The notes beneath the pieces were generated by a model. That model was not told where the DNA came from. It saw only the letters and a list, made by a program, of their open reading frames with translations, and made no database searches. From Piscinibacter sp. HJYY11 (GTDB lineage: Bacteria > Pseudomonadota > Gammaproteobacteria > Burkholderiales > Burkholderiaceae_C): a stretch of DNA of 64,000 nucleotides. Where the stretch lies: NCBI RefSeq assembly GCF_016735515.1, contig NZ_JAERQZ010000001.1, forward strand, positions 2,902,746 to 2,966,745, in the 5' to 3' direction. Positions within the stretch are counted from its first letter, which is position 1; each line of letters opens with the position of its first letter. This document shows, piece after piece, positions 28,270 to 36,519 of this stretch. The position numbers and the translations under genes are program-made.

Positions 28270-28676
28270 TGCGGCGGCTGGCGGCGGTGTGCAGCCTGAT
28301 GCTGGCGGCGTGCGCGACGCCGCCGGGCGACACGCTGCCGCCGCTCACCACCGCGCCGGGCGATGCGGCGCGCGGCCGCGCCATCGCGGCGAGCCGGCAG
28401 GCGGGGCTGTGCCTGCTGTGCCACACCGCGCCGATTCCCGAAGACCGCTTCCAGGGCAACCTCGCGCCCGACCTTGCCGGCGTCGGCAGCCGCTACAGCG
28501 CCGGGCAGCTGCGCGCTCGGGTGGTCGACGCACGGCGCTTCAATCCCGAGACCATCATGCCGGCCTACCACCGAAGCGACGGCCTGACACGCGTGGCCCC
28601 GGCGCTGCGCGGCAAGACCTTGCTGACGGCGCAGGAGGTGGAAGACGTGGTGGCCTGGCTCGTCACGCTGAAGTAG
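28269..28676 (+). CDS. soxX: Sulfur-oxidation cytochrome c SoxX
   Basis: A 135-residue periplasmic, probably lipid-anchored cytochrome (LMLAAC lipobox, C15). The haem site is C48-LLC-H52 and the distal ligand is Met in [12 protein letters not shown], the SoxX signature. SoxX pairs with SoxA, encoded at 29437, to attach the sulfur substrate to the SoxY carrier cysteine in classical Sox chemistry. It overlaps the molybdoenzyme gene by one base of the stop. Confidence 0.93.
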   Translation: MRRLAAVCSLMLAACATPPGDTLPPLTTAPGDAARGRAIAASRQAGLCLLCHTAPIPEDRFQGNLAPDLAGVGSRYSAGQLRARVVDARRFNPETIMPAYHRSDGLTRVAPALRGKTLLTAQEVEDVVAWLVTLK

Positions 28677-28686
28677 GGTGGCACGC

Positions 28687-29112
28687 ATGAAGCGCCGTGA
28701 AGTTCTGCTGTCCCTGGGTGCCGTGGTGGTGCTGCCCGCACACGCCACCTCGTCCGAGATGGAGGCCGCCATCCGCGGCTATGCCGACGGCAAGCCGGTG
28801 ACACGCGGCAAGGTCAAGCTCGAGGTGCCGCCGCTGGTGGAGAACGGCAACGCCGTGCCCCTCACCGTCACCGTCGACAGCCCGATGACCGCCGCCGCGC
28901 ACGTGACCGGCATCGCCGTCTTCAACGACCGCAACCCGCAGCGCGACGTGGTGCGCTTCACGCTCACGCCGCGCTCGGGCCGCGCGCAGGTGTCGTCGCG
29001 CATCCGCCTGGCCACCTCGCAGCAGCTCGTCGCGGTGGCGCGCTTCAGCGACGGCACCTACTGGTCGGACGCGGTCGACGTGCTGGTCACGCTGGCCGCC
29101 TGCCTGGAGTGA
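28687..29112 (+). CDS. soxY: SoxY-related carrier protein with an AACLE C-terminal arm
   Basis: A 141-residue SoxY homologue with an export signal (MKRREVLLSLGAVVVLPAHA). The Ig-like core matches SoxY: KLEVPPLVENGNAVPLTVTV and the closing DVLVTLAACLE. Canonical SoxY ends in the swinging arm GGCGG, whose Cys carries the sulfur substrate. Here the arm is AACLE, with the Cys kept (residue 139) but its flanking glycines lost. I recall a named family of SoxY-like proteins with an AACIE arm; this would be a member. It lies 10 bp after soxX and 7 bp before soxZ. Confidence 0.88.
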   Translation: MKRREVLLSLGAVVVLPAHATSSEMEAAIRGYADGKPVTRGKVKLEVPPLVENGNAVPLTVTVDSPMTAAAHVTGIAVFNDRNPQRDVVRFTLTPRSGRAQVSSRIRLATSQQLVAVARFSDGTYWSDAVDVLVTLAACLE

Positions 29113-29119
29113 ATGCGCG

Positions 29120-29440
29120 ATGGCCCGCACGCTGATCACCGCCCCCACCACCGCCCGCAAAGGCGAGGTCATCGAGCTGCGCACGCTGATCGCGCACGTG
29201 ATGGAAACCGGCTTCCGCCCCGATGCCAACGGCAGCACCAAGCCGCGCGACCTCATCACCCACTTCAGCTGCCGCTACAACGGCGAGCTCGTCTTCAGCG
29301 CCGAGCTGTACCCCGCCGTCGCCGCCAACCCGTACATCGTCTTCACCACCGTCGCCACCGAGAGCGGCACGCTCAGCTTCGAATGGACGGGCGACAACGG
29401 CTTCCAGCAAAGCGAGCGTGTGAACATCACCGTCACATGA
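29120..29440 (+). CDS. soxZ: Sulfur-carrier partner SoxZ
   Basis: A 106-residue beta-sandwich protein that dimerises with SoxY. Family features are ELRTLIAHVMETGFRPDANG, PRDLITHFSC and TGDNGFQQSERVNITVT at the C-terminus. It has no signal peptide, as expected: SoxZ is exported with SoxY. Its stop overlaps the soxA start as ATGA. Confidence 0.95.
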   Translation: MARTLITAPTTARKGEVIELRTLIAHVMETGFRPDANGSTKPRDLITHFSCRYNGELVFSAELYPAVAANPYIVFTTVATESGTLSFEWTGDNGFQQSERVNITVT

Positions 29441-30186
29441 GGCTCGCCGCGCTGCTCTTTGCCTTCATCGCCACGGCGGTCTGCGCGCAGGACACGCGCC
29501 GCTCCGGCTTCGAGGACATGAGCCGCGAGACGCAGGCCATGCAGCGCGACGACCTGCAGAACCCCGGCATGCTGTGGGTGCAGGAGGGCGCGGCCCTCTG
29601 GGCCAGGCCGCCCTCGAGCGAGCGCCAGGCCTGCAGCGGCTGCCACACCGCCGCCTCGATGCAGGGCGTGGCCGCGCGCTACCCCGCCTTCGACGCGGTG
29701 CTGCAGCGCCCGGTGAATCTCCCGCAACGCATCAACCTCTGCCGCGAGCGGCAACAGAAGACCCCCCCGCTCGCCTACGAAAGCAACGCGTTGCTGGCGC
29801 TCGAGAGCTTCGTCGCCCACCAGTCGCGCGGCCTGCCCGTGGCACCCCCCGACGACGCGCGCCTCCAGCCGCACCGCGAACGCGGCGAGGCGATGTACCG
29901 GCAACGCCTGGGCCAGCTCGACCTCTCGTGCGCCCAGTGCCACGACCAGCGCGCCGGCCTGCGCCTGGGCGGCAACCGCATCCCGCAAGGCCATGCCAAC
30001 GGCTACCCGCTGTACCGCCTGGAGTGGCAGTCGCTCGGCTCGCTGCAGCGCCGCCTGCGCAACTGCCTCACCGGCGTGCGCGCCGAGCCCTACCCCTACG
30101 GCGACATGGCGCTGGTCGAGCTGGAGCTGTACCTCGCGACACGCGGCCGCGGCATGACGATCGAGACGCCCGCTGTCAGGCCCTGA
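29437..30186 (+). CDS. soxA: Sulfur-oxidation dihaem cytochrome SoxA
   Basis: A 249-residue periplasmic cytochrome c with a signal peptide (LAALLFAFIATAVCAQ). Two haem sites are present, CSGCH and CAQCH, making it a dihaem SoxA. The active-site cysteine ligand is in NCLTGVRAEPYPYGDM, the SoxA signature. With SoxX it forms the L-cysteine S-thiosulfotransferase that loads SoxYZ. The operon ends here; soxB and soxCD are absent from the window. Confidence 0.94.
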   Translation: MRLAALLFAFIATAVCAQDTRRSGFEDMSRETQAMQRDDLQNPGMLWVQEGAALWARPPSSERQACSGCHTAASMQGVAARYPAFDAVLQRPVNLPQRINLCRERQQKTPPLAYESNALLALESFVAHQSRGLPVAPPDDARLQPHRERGEAMYRQRLGQLDLSCAQCHDQRAGLRLGGNRIPQGHANGYPLYRLEWQSLGSLQRRLRNCLTGVRAEPYPYGDMALVELELYLATRGRGMTIETPAVRP

Positions 30187-30189
30187 CAG
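30173..30189. repeat. Perfect 8-bp inverted repeat at the soxA stop codon
   Basis: Bases 30173-30180 and 30182-30189 are exact complements around a single central C, and the palindrome includes the soxA stop. No T-run follows, so it is not a normal intrinsic terminator. It may be a protein-binding site before the glyoxalase-like gene or chance. Confidence 0.35.
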
Positions 30190-30212
30190 CCTTCCACTCA
30201 CAGGAGCCCCGC

Positions 30213-30584
30213 ATGATCGACCACATGGGTTTCGGCGCCAGCGACTACGACGCCAGCATGAAGTTCTTCACCGCGGCCCTCGCACCGCTCGGCTACAAGG
30301 TGGTGATGGAAGGCCCGCCCGGCGCGGGCGCGGGGATCGGCACCGCGCACGCGCCGGTGCTGTGGATCCACCCGACCCAGGCGACCCCCGCGCCGCTGCA
30401 CATCGCGCTGCGGGCCGAGACACGCGCCGAGGTCGATGCCTTCCACCGAGCCGCGCTTGCCGCCGGAGGCCAGGACAACGGCGCGCCCGGCCTGCGCCCG
30501 CACTACCACCCTGACTATTACGGCGCATTCGTCATCGGCCCCGACGGGCACAACGTCGAAGCCGTCTGCCACAAGCCGGCCTGA
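30213..30584 (+). CDS. VOC-family protein (glyoxalase/dioxygenase fold)
   Basis: A 123-residue metal-binding protein of the vicinal oxygen chelate superfamily. It starts with the typical first beta-strand (MIDHMGFGASDYDASMKFFTAAL), and the last strand has GPDGHNVEAVCHKP with the conserved Glu ligand. Substrate unknown. A CAGGAG ribosome-binding site precedes the ATG. It is probably not part of the Sox pathway, though it follows soxA by only 26 bp. Confidence 0.88.
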   Translation: MIDHMGFGASDYDASMKFFTAALAPLGYKVVMEGPPGAGAGIGTAHAPVLWIHPTQATPAPLHIALRAETRAEVDAFHRAALAAGGQDNGAPGLRPHYHPDYYGAFVIGPDGHNVEAVCHKPA

Positions 30585-30648
30585 CCCGCCGCCTGCAGGG
30601 GCGTGCGGGCTCTGCCACACTCGCCGCTCCCTTTCTCTGTCACCCACC

Positions 30649-31095
30649 ATGCCTGCGATCTGGAAACAACCGGCCTCGGTCGAGCGCCTCACCGCGATCA
30701 GCGTCAACACCGCGTCCGAGCACCTCGGCATCGAGTTCATCGAGGTCGGTGACGACTACCTGACGGCCCGCATGCCGGTGGACCATCGCACCCGGCAGCC
30801 GGCCGGCATCCTGCACGGCGGTGTGTCGGTGGTGTTGGCCGAGACGCTGGGTTCCTGCGGCGCCGCCTGCGCCGCGCCCCCGGGCCACCGTGTGGTCGGG
30901 CTCGACATCAACGCCAACCACCTCCGCCCCGTGACCGGTGGCTGGGTCACCGGCACCGCCCGGCCGGTGCACATCGGCCGCACCACGCAGGTGTGGCAGA
31001 TCGAGATCAAGAACGAAGAAGGCAAGCTCACCTGCCTGTCGCGCATCACGATGGCAGTGCTGATCCCGGATGATGCAAAAGGACCCGCACCATGA
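30649..31095 (+). CDS. Hotdog-fold thioesterase (MenI/PaaI-like)
   Basis: A 148-residue acyl-CoA thioesterase-like protein. The active-site segment is RTRQPAGILHGGVSVVLAETLGS, with the catalytic Glu of the MenI/EntH branch, followed by GLDINANHLRP and ARPVHIGRTTQVW. The gene shares four bases (ATGA) with the following DinB-like gene. Family relatives hydrolyse aromatic or acyl-CoA esters; the substrate here is unknown. Confidence 0.88.
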   Translation: MPAIWKQPASVERLTAISVNTASEHLGIEFIEVGDDYLTARMPVDHRTRQPAGILHGGVSVVLAETLGSCGAACAAPPGHRVVGLDINANHLRPVTGGWVTGTARPVHIGRTTQVWQIEIKNEEGKLTCLSRITMAVLIPDDAKGPAP

Positions 31096-31583
31096 GCGCA
31101 TCGACCCTCCTGCACTCGCTCTTTCGCGAGAAGGCCTGGATCAACGAGCAGTTCTTCGCGCAACTCGGCCAGCTCGACGACACGCGCCAGCACACCGCGC
31201 TGCGCACCTTGAACCACATCCACACCGTCGACCGCATCTTCCGCGGCCACCTGCGCGGCGAGCCGCATGGGCTCAGCAGCACCAACACGCCCGAGACGCC
31301 CACCGTCGCGCAGCTGCGCGATGCGGTGGCCGAGGTCGACCGCTGGTACGTGGACTACACGCGAGAGCTGACACCGGCGCAGCTCGACGAGCGCCTGGCC
31401 TTCACCTTCACCGACGGCGACCAGGGCCTGATGTCGCGCGAGGAGATCCTCGCCCACGTCATCACCCACGGCACCTACCACCGCGGCGAAGTGGGCCGGC
31501 TGATGAAGGACGCCTCGCTCACGCCGCCGCGCGACCTCTTCACCCGTTTCCTCCACCAGGCCGAGCCTGCACGGCGCGGCTGA
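31092..31583 (+). CDS. DinB-family protein
   Basis: A 163-residue four-helix-bundle protein of the DinB/YfiT type. The metal-binding histidines typical of the family are visible: the first in LNHIHTVDRIF and a late pair in HVITHGTYHRGEV. Relatives include thiol-transferases (mycothiol or bacillithiol dependent) and many uncharacterised proteins. Translation is coupled to the thioesterase gene upstream. Confidence 0.87.
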   Translation: MSASTLLHSLFREKAWINEQFFAQLGQLDDTRQHTALRTLNHIHTVDRIFRGHLRGEPHGLSSTNTPETPTVAQLRDAVAEVDRWYVDYTRELTPAQLDERLAFTFTDGDQGLMSREEILAHVITHGTYHRGEVGRLMKDASLTPPRDLFTRFLHQAEPARRG

Positions 31584-31597
31584 TCTTCAGCCATCAC

Positions 31598-32317
31598 ATG
31601 ACAACAGCCCTGAAAGACTTCCCCCGCGACTTCCCGATCACGAGCAAGTGGCCGGCGAGCCACCCCGACCGCCTGCAGCTCTATTCGCTGCCCACGCCCA
31701 ACGGCGTGAAGGTGTCGATCGCGCTCGAAGAGACCGGCCTGCCGTATGAAGCGCACCTGGTCGACTTCAACAAGAACGACCAGATGTCGCCCGAGTTCCT
31801 GTCGCTCAACCCGAACAACAAGATCCCGGCCATCATCGACCCGAACGGGCCGAACGGCGCGCCGCTGGCGCTCTTTGAATCGGGCGCGATCCTCGTGTAC
31901 CTCGCCGCCAAGACCGGCCAGCTGATGCCCACCGACGTGGCCGGGCGCTACGAGACGCTGCAGTGGCTGATGTTCCAGATGGGCGGCATCGGGCCGATGT
32001 TTGGCCAGGTCGGCTTCTTCCACAAGTTCGCCGGCAAGGACTACGAAGACAAGCGCCCGCGCGACCGCTATGCCGCCGAGAGCAAGCGGCTGCTGGGCGT
32101 GCTCGACCAGCGCCTGAAGGGCCGCGAATGGATCATGGGCGACGACTACACGATCGCCGACATCGCCACCTTCCCGTGGGTGCGCAACATGGTCGGCTTC
32201 TACGGAGCAGGCGAGCTCGTGGGCTTCGACGAATTCACAGAGGTCAAACGGGTGCTGGCCGCCTTCGTGGCGCGCCCGGCGGTGCAGCGCGGCCTCGAGA
32301 TCCCGAAGCGCGCCTGA
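31598..32317 (+). CDS. Glutathione S-transferase-like protein (YfcG/Ure2p type)
   Basis: A 239-residue GST-fold protein. The thioredoxin-like N-terminal domain has YSLPTPNGVKVSIALEETGLPYE and NPNNKIPAI, followed by the ESGAILVYLA glutathione-binding segment, and the C-terminal helical domain has GDDYTIADIATFPWV with the N-capping box. The pattern matches YfcG/YghU-like disulfide-bond oxidoreductases. It follows the DinB gene by 14 bp and may share its message. Confidence 0.9.
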   Translation: MTTALKDFPRDFPITSKWPASHPDRLQLYSLPTPNGVKVSIALEETGLPYEAHLVDFNKNDQMSPEFLSLNPNNKIPAIIDPNGPNGAPLALFESGAILVYLAAKTGQLMPTDVAGRYETLQWLMFQMGGIGPMFGQVGFFHKFAGKDYEDKRPRDRYAAESKRLLGVLDQRLKGREWIMGDDYTIADIATFPWVRNMVGFYGAGELVGFDEFTEVKRVLAAFVARPAVQRGLEIPKRA

Positions 32318-32337
32318 GCCGGGCGCAGGCGCGCGCC

Positions 32338-34830
32338 TCAGTGCGCCTGCAGTTCCTGCCAGCTCGTGCGCGGCTCGCCCAGCACGAAGCCCTGCGCATA
32401 GTCGACACCGGCGCTGCGCAGCCGCTGCAGCACGGTGCTGTCTTCGATCAGCGGCGCGATCACCACCGCCTTCATCGCATGCGCGAGGTCGGTCATCGCG
32501 CGCACCATCAGCACGCCGACCTCGTCGCTGGCGAGGCTCTGCACCAGGCTGCCGTCGAGCTTGACGGCGGACAGCGGCAGGCCGCGCAGGTGGCCGAGGC
32601 CGCCCAGGCCGCGGCCGTATTCGTCGAGCAGCAGCCGCACGCCGAGCTGGTGCAGCTCGTTGAGGATGGGTTGCAGCGCCTGCAGCTGGCCGGCGAGCTC
32701 GCTCTCCTTGATCTCCAGGCAGAGCTGGCCGGGGGCGAACGCGCCTTCGCGCAGCAGCGCGGTCAGGCGCGCGAGGTAACCGGCATCGAGCAGCGAAGCG
32801 GTCGCCACGTTGAGGTGGAAGCGCGAGGCCACCGGCCGCTCCCGGTGCGCGAGCATCAGCGCCACCCGGTCCAGCACCCAGCCGTCGAGCGCCGGCATCA
32901 GCTCGAAGCGCTCGGCCTGCGACAGGAAGGCGCGCGGCGCGAGCAGGGTGTCGACGTCGTCGAGCCGGAGGAAAACCTCGTGCCCGTGCAGCGCCTCGGC
33001 CGTCACCTCCTCACCGCCTTCGGGCAGGCGGCGCAGCTCGAAGATGGGCTGGAACTGCAGCGCGAAGTTGCCGGCGGCGAGCGCGATCTTGAGCCGCTCC
33101 GACCACGACTGCTGCAGCGTCGCCAGCGCCCCGGCATCGCCGCCGAGATCGAACACGTGGATGCGGTTGCGGCCTTCGCGCTTGGCGATGTGGCAGGCCG
33201 CATCGGCGCAGTTCATCGCATACGCGGGCGAGAGCGTGTGGCGGCTCAGGCGTGCGATGCCCAGGCTGCCCGAGACCTCGAACTCGCGCCCGCCGTGGCT
33301 GAAGTGGCCCTCGTCGAGGATGGCGCGGAATTTCTCGGCCAGCGCCAGCACGCTGCCATCGTCCACATTGCGCAGCAGCACCGCGAACTCGTCGCCGGCC
33401 AGCCGCGCCACCAGGTCCGACTGGCGCGAGCGCGACTTGAGTTTGCGCCCGATGCTCGCCAGCAGCGCGTCGCCCGCCGCGTGGCCGGCGGTGTCGTTGA
33501 TCTGCTTGAAGCGGTCGAGGTCGATGAAGAGCAGCGCGCTCTGCTCGCTGCTGCGTCGCAGGCGGAAGATCTCCTGCTCCAGCATGTATTCGAAGTGGCG
33601 GCGGTTGTGCAGTTTGGTGAGGTGGTCATGGCGCAGCTGCCACTGCGTCTCGGCCTCGTGGCGCTTGCGCTCGGCGATGTCGCGGAAGGCGACGACCACG
33701 CCCACGCACTCGTCGCCCTGATGCTGCGGGCGCACGGTGCACTCGACGTTGAGCATCTCGCCATCGGCTCGCCAGAACACCGTCTCCCAGTTGCTGAGCG
33801 AATCGCCGAGCTCGTAGGCCTGCTGCAGGAAGCAGGTCTCGGCCGGCACCGGGCGGCCGCGCTCGTCGGTGTGGTGGATGCGCTCGTGCGCCGCGAGGCC
33901 CACGAGTTCGTCTTCGTGCGTGCACTGCAGGAGGCGCAACGCCGCCGGGTTGACGAAGGTGATGCGGCCATGGCGGTCGACGCCGTAGACGCCGTCGCCC
34001 ACCGACGAGAGGATGAGCTCCAGCCGCTGGCCTTCGTCCTTGAGCCGGCGCTCGCGCTCGCACAGGCGCGCCATGCTGTCGACGCGCGCGACCACGAGCT
34101 CGTCGGACTCGTTCTTGAACATGCACTCGCTGGCGCCGGCCTCCAGGCAGTCGCTGATCAGGCCCTCTTCGTACGAGCCGGTGAGCACCGCGAGCGTCAT
34201 GTCGCGCGTGGCGGGCAGCTCGCGCAGGGCTCGGCACAGGGCCGCGCCGTTCATGCCGGGCATGAAGTAGTCGATGACGGCGAGGTCGAAGCGCTCGGCC
34301 TGCACGCGCTCGAGCGCGGCCTCGGCATGCTCGCAGGCGACGACGGCATAGCCGTGGTTGCGCAGCAGGCGCTGGTATTTCGTGCGGCTGGTGCGCGAGT
34401 CGTCGACCAGCAGCACCTTCAGCGCCGAGGGCGACTCGGCATCGGGGCGGCCGTCGCTCGCCACCTGCGCGATCAGGCTGCGCACGAGGCGCGGCACTTC
34501 GGAAGGCCGCTGCAGGCGCAGCACCCGGGTGTAGGCGCGGCCGGACAGCGGGGCGCCGACCCGCGCCGGGTCGGCCGCGAGCACGACCAGCGCGAGCGGC
34601 GCGCAATCGGGCTTGCCGAGGCGCTGCACGAAGGCCTCGGCCACGGCGGCCGGCATGTTCGACCAGCCGAGGATCAGCGTGGCCAGGCCGCGCGACAGCT
34701 CCTGGTCGAAGGCGGCGAGCGCGGTCGCGTCGGCCGGCAGCGCGACCACGGCGAAGCCGTGCCGCAGCAGCAGCTTTTCCAGGCCACACCGCAGGGAGGG
34801 CGACGACTCGACGAGCAGCAATCGGTGCAT
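32338..34830 (-). CDS. Response regulator with PAS, GGDEF and degenerate EAL domains
   Basis: An 830-residue signalling protein for cyclic di-GMP. Residues 1-125 look like a degenerate receiver. A true receiver follows (about 138-255, D187 in VIDYFMPG). Then come a PAS sensor (about 268-385), a GGDEF domain (405-565, active motif AGDEF at 478-482) and an EAL domain (575-825). The EAL motif reads EVF (618-620) and the DDFG loop reads DEYG (736-739), so phosphodiesterase activity is doubtful; cyclase activity is plausible because AGDEF variants can work. The start at 34830 gives a receiver-like N-terminus; a longer frame upstream looks non-coding. Confidence 0.9.
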   Translation of the reverse strand: MHRLLLVESSPSLRCGLEKLLLRHGFAVVALPADATALAAFDQELSRGLATLILGWSNMPAAVAEAFVQRLGKPDCAPLALVVLAADPARVGAPLSGRAYTRVLRLQRPSEVPRLVRSLIAQVASDGRPDAESPSALKVLLVDDSRTSRTKYQRLLRNHGYAVVACEHAEAALERVQAERFDLAVIDYFMPGMNGAALCRALRELPATRDMTLAVLTGSYEEGLISDCLEAGASECMFKNESDELVVARVDSMARLCERERRLKDEGQRLELILSSVGDGVYGVDRHGRITFVNPAALRLLQCTHEDELVGLAAHERIHHTDERGRPVPAETCFLQQAYELGDSLSNWETVFWRADGEMLNVECTVRPQHQGDECVGVVVAFRDIAERKRHEAETQWQLRHDHLTKLHNRRHFEYMLEQEIFRLRRSSEQSALLFIDLDRFKQINDTAGHAAGDALLASIGRKLKSRSRQSDLVARLAGDEFAVLLRNVDDGSVLALAEKFRAILDEGHFSHGGREFEVSGSLGIARLSRHTLSPAYAMNCADAACHIAKREGRNRIHVFDLGGDAGALATLQQSWSERLKIALAAGNFALQFQPIFELRRLPEGGEEVTAEALHGHEVFLRLDDVDTLLAPRAFLSQAERFELMPALDGWVLDRVALMLAHRERPVASRFHLNVATASLLDAGYLARLTALLREGAFAPGQLCLEIKESELAGQLQALQPILNELHQLGVRLLLDEYGRGLGGLGHLRGLPLSAVKLDGSLVQSLASDEVGVLMVRAMTDLAHAMKAVVIAPLIEDSTVLQRLRSAGVDYAQGFVLGEPRTSWQELQAH

Positions 34831-34937
34831 GGACGTGATGTTAGGAGGGGCTCTCTCTCTGCGCCCCTCGCAATCCGTGACCAATTCGCACAAAGGTGCC
34901 AACACCCGAAAGCGCCCCACACTGGGTCGGTTAGGCT

Positions 34938-35264
34938 GTGTCAAACACCACGCTTGCCCTGTTGCGGACCGTCTTCTCCGTGAAAGCCCTCGGATCGCTG
35001 CTCCTGGCCGTGTCGCTGTCGGCCTGTGTCGTCGTGCCACGCACCGAGACGGTGTTCGACGACGACTGCAAGATCCAGAAGCGCCAGATGGTGCTCGACG
35101 TGCAGCAGATCGGTGCCTTCGGCGGGTGCAACGGCAAGGAGTGTGCCGTGCTGCTGGTGGGCCTGGGCGCGGTGGCCGCGGCGAGCGCGGTCATCTCGGG
35201 CAGCATCGCGGTGATCGGCAACGTCGTCTACTGGGCCGAGCGGCGCGGCCAGTGCTTCAGGTAG
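34938..35264 (+). CDS. Small predicted lipoprotein, unknown function
   Basis: A 108-residue protein if GTG 34938 is used. GTG 34980 would give a shorter, more usual lipoprotein signal (KALGSLLLAVSLSAC). The lipobox Cys is followed by a conserved-looking segment with FDDDCKIQKRQMVLD and a glycine/alanine-rich hydrophobic helix (LLVGLGAVAAASAVISGSI). Four mature cysteines suggest disulfides. The family is not recognised. Confidence 0.6.
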   Translation: MSNTTLALLRTVFSVKALGSLLLAVSLSACVVVPRTETVFDDDCKIQKRQMVLDVQQIGAFGGCNGKECAVLLVGLGAVAAASAVISGSIAVIGNVVYWAERRGQCFR

Positions 35265-35403
35265 AGGCGGGAAAACCCCCTGGCCCTCGCAAGCCCGCAT
35301 CCATTGAATGGAGGAAGGCGCGAGCCAAAGCATCGTGCTTTCATGCGCTGCACACTACCGAGTCTCTCCTGACCGCCGCCCGGCGCCGCCCCGCGCTTCG
35401 CCC

Positions 35404-36480
35404 ATGAACGCCCACGCTGCCTTTCGTGCGCAACAGTACTTCGGCTCGCTCGACGGCTTGCGCGCGATCAGCATCCTGGCGGTGCTCTGGCACCACACCC
35501 AGCCCGACACGGTGGACGTGCAGTTCCGGTATCTGGGCATGCAGGGCGTCACGCTGTTCTTCGCGATCAGCGCGTTCCTCATCACCACCTTGCTGCTGCG
35601 CGAACGCGAGCGCGACGGCACGGTCGACGTCCGCGCGTTCTACCTGCGCCGCGTGCTGCGCATCTTCCCGCTGTACTACGCGGTGGTGCTGGTCTATGTG
35701 CTGGTCGTCTACCTGCTGGAGCGCGACACCCCGGCCGGGGAGGCCTTCTTCGACAACCTGCCGGCCTTCCTCACCTTCACCTCGAACCTCTTCGTCGAGA
35801 ACGACGGCCGCGTGATCTTCTATTTCGCCTGGTCGCTCGCCGCCGAGGAGCAGTTCTACCTCGTGTGGCCGCTGCTGCTGGGCCTCGCGGCCAGCGCGTC
35901 GCGTGCCTTTCGCTGGCTGAGCGTGCTGCTGCTGGCGTTGATCGGCGCCGAGTTCTGGGACTTCAAGCCCGAGAAGGTCGTGCCGGTGGCCATCGTGGCG
36001 GGCTCGTGGGTGGCGGTCGCGCTGCACCAGGAGCGCAGCTACACGGTCATGCGGGCGGTGTTCGGCCATCCCGCCGCGCTGGTCGCGGTGCTCGCGGGGC
36101 TGGCGCTGTGCCTGCCCAGCTTCCTGGTGCCGAACTTCGTGGTGCACCTGCTGTTCGCCGCGCTGGTGGCCTGTTGCGTGGTGCGCGAGGACCACTGGGC
36201 CGCGCCGGCGCTGCGCCGGCAGCCGATGGTCTTCATCGGGACGATCAGCTACGGCATGTACCTCCTGCACATGCTGGCCCGGTCGGCGGTGATCGCGGCG
36301 CTGAAGGCGCTGGACCTGCCCACCGATGGCCTGCACGTGTTCGCCGGCACGCTGGTCTTGACGATCGTGCTGGCGTGGCTGAGCTTCCGGTACTTCGAAT
36401 CCGCCTTCCTGAAGCTCAAGTCGCGCATCCCCACGCGCACGGGCGTCGCGCCGAACACCGTCGCCACCGACAACCCCTAG
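35404..36480 (+). CDS. Acyltransferase 3 family membrane protein
   Basis: A 358-residue inner-membrane acyltransferase with about ten hydrophobic segments. The family start, FGSLDGLRAISILAVLWHH, carries the conserved catalytic His, and FYLRRVLRIFPLYY is the second signature. AEEQFYLVWPLL follows. Such enzymes O-acetylate or O-acylate cell-surface sugars. The acceptor is unknown and no polysaccharide cluster is nearby. Confidence 0.92.
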   Translation: MNAHAAFRAQQYFGSLDGLRAISILAVLWHHTQPDTVDVQFRYLGMQGVTLFFAISAFLITTLLLRERERDGTVDVRAFYLRRVLRIFPLYYAVVLVYVLVVYLLERDTPAGEAFFDNLPAFLTFTSNLFVENDGRVIFYFAWSLAAEEQFYLVWPLLLGLAASASRAFRWLSVLLLALIGAEFWDFKPEKVVPVAIVAGSWVAVALHQERSYTVMRAVFGHPAALVAVLAGLALCLPSFLVPNFVVHLLFAALVACCVVREDHWAAPALRRQPMVFIGTISYGMYLLHMLARSAVIAALKALDLPTDGLHVFAGTLVLTIVLAWLSFRYFESAFLKLKSRIPTRTGVAPNTVATDNP

Positions 36481-36519
36481 GGTCGGCCCCCGGGGTGCGC
36501 CGCGCCCACAATCGCAGGC

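Noticed and set aside
31963..34983. Frame of about 1000 codons antisense to the GGDEF/EAL gene
   Set aside because: Lacks any domain, signal or regular start context, whereas the other strand has receiver, PAS, GGDEF and EAL motifs in order.
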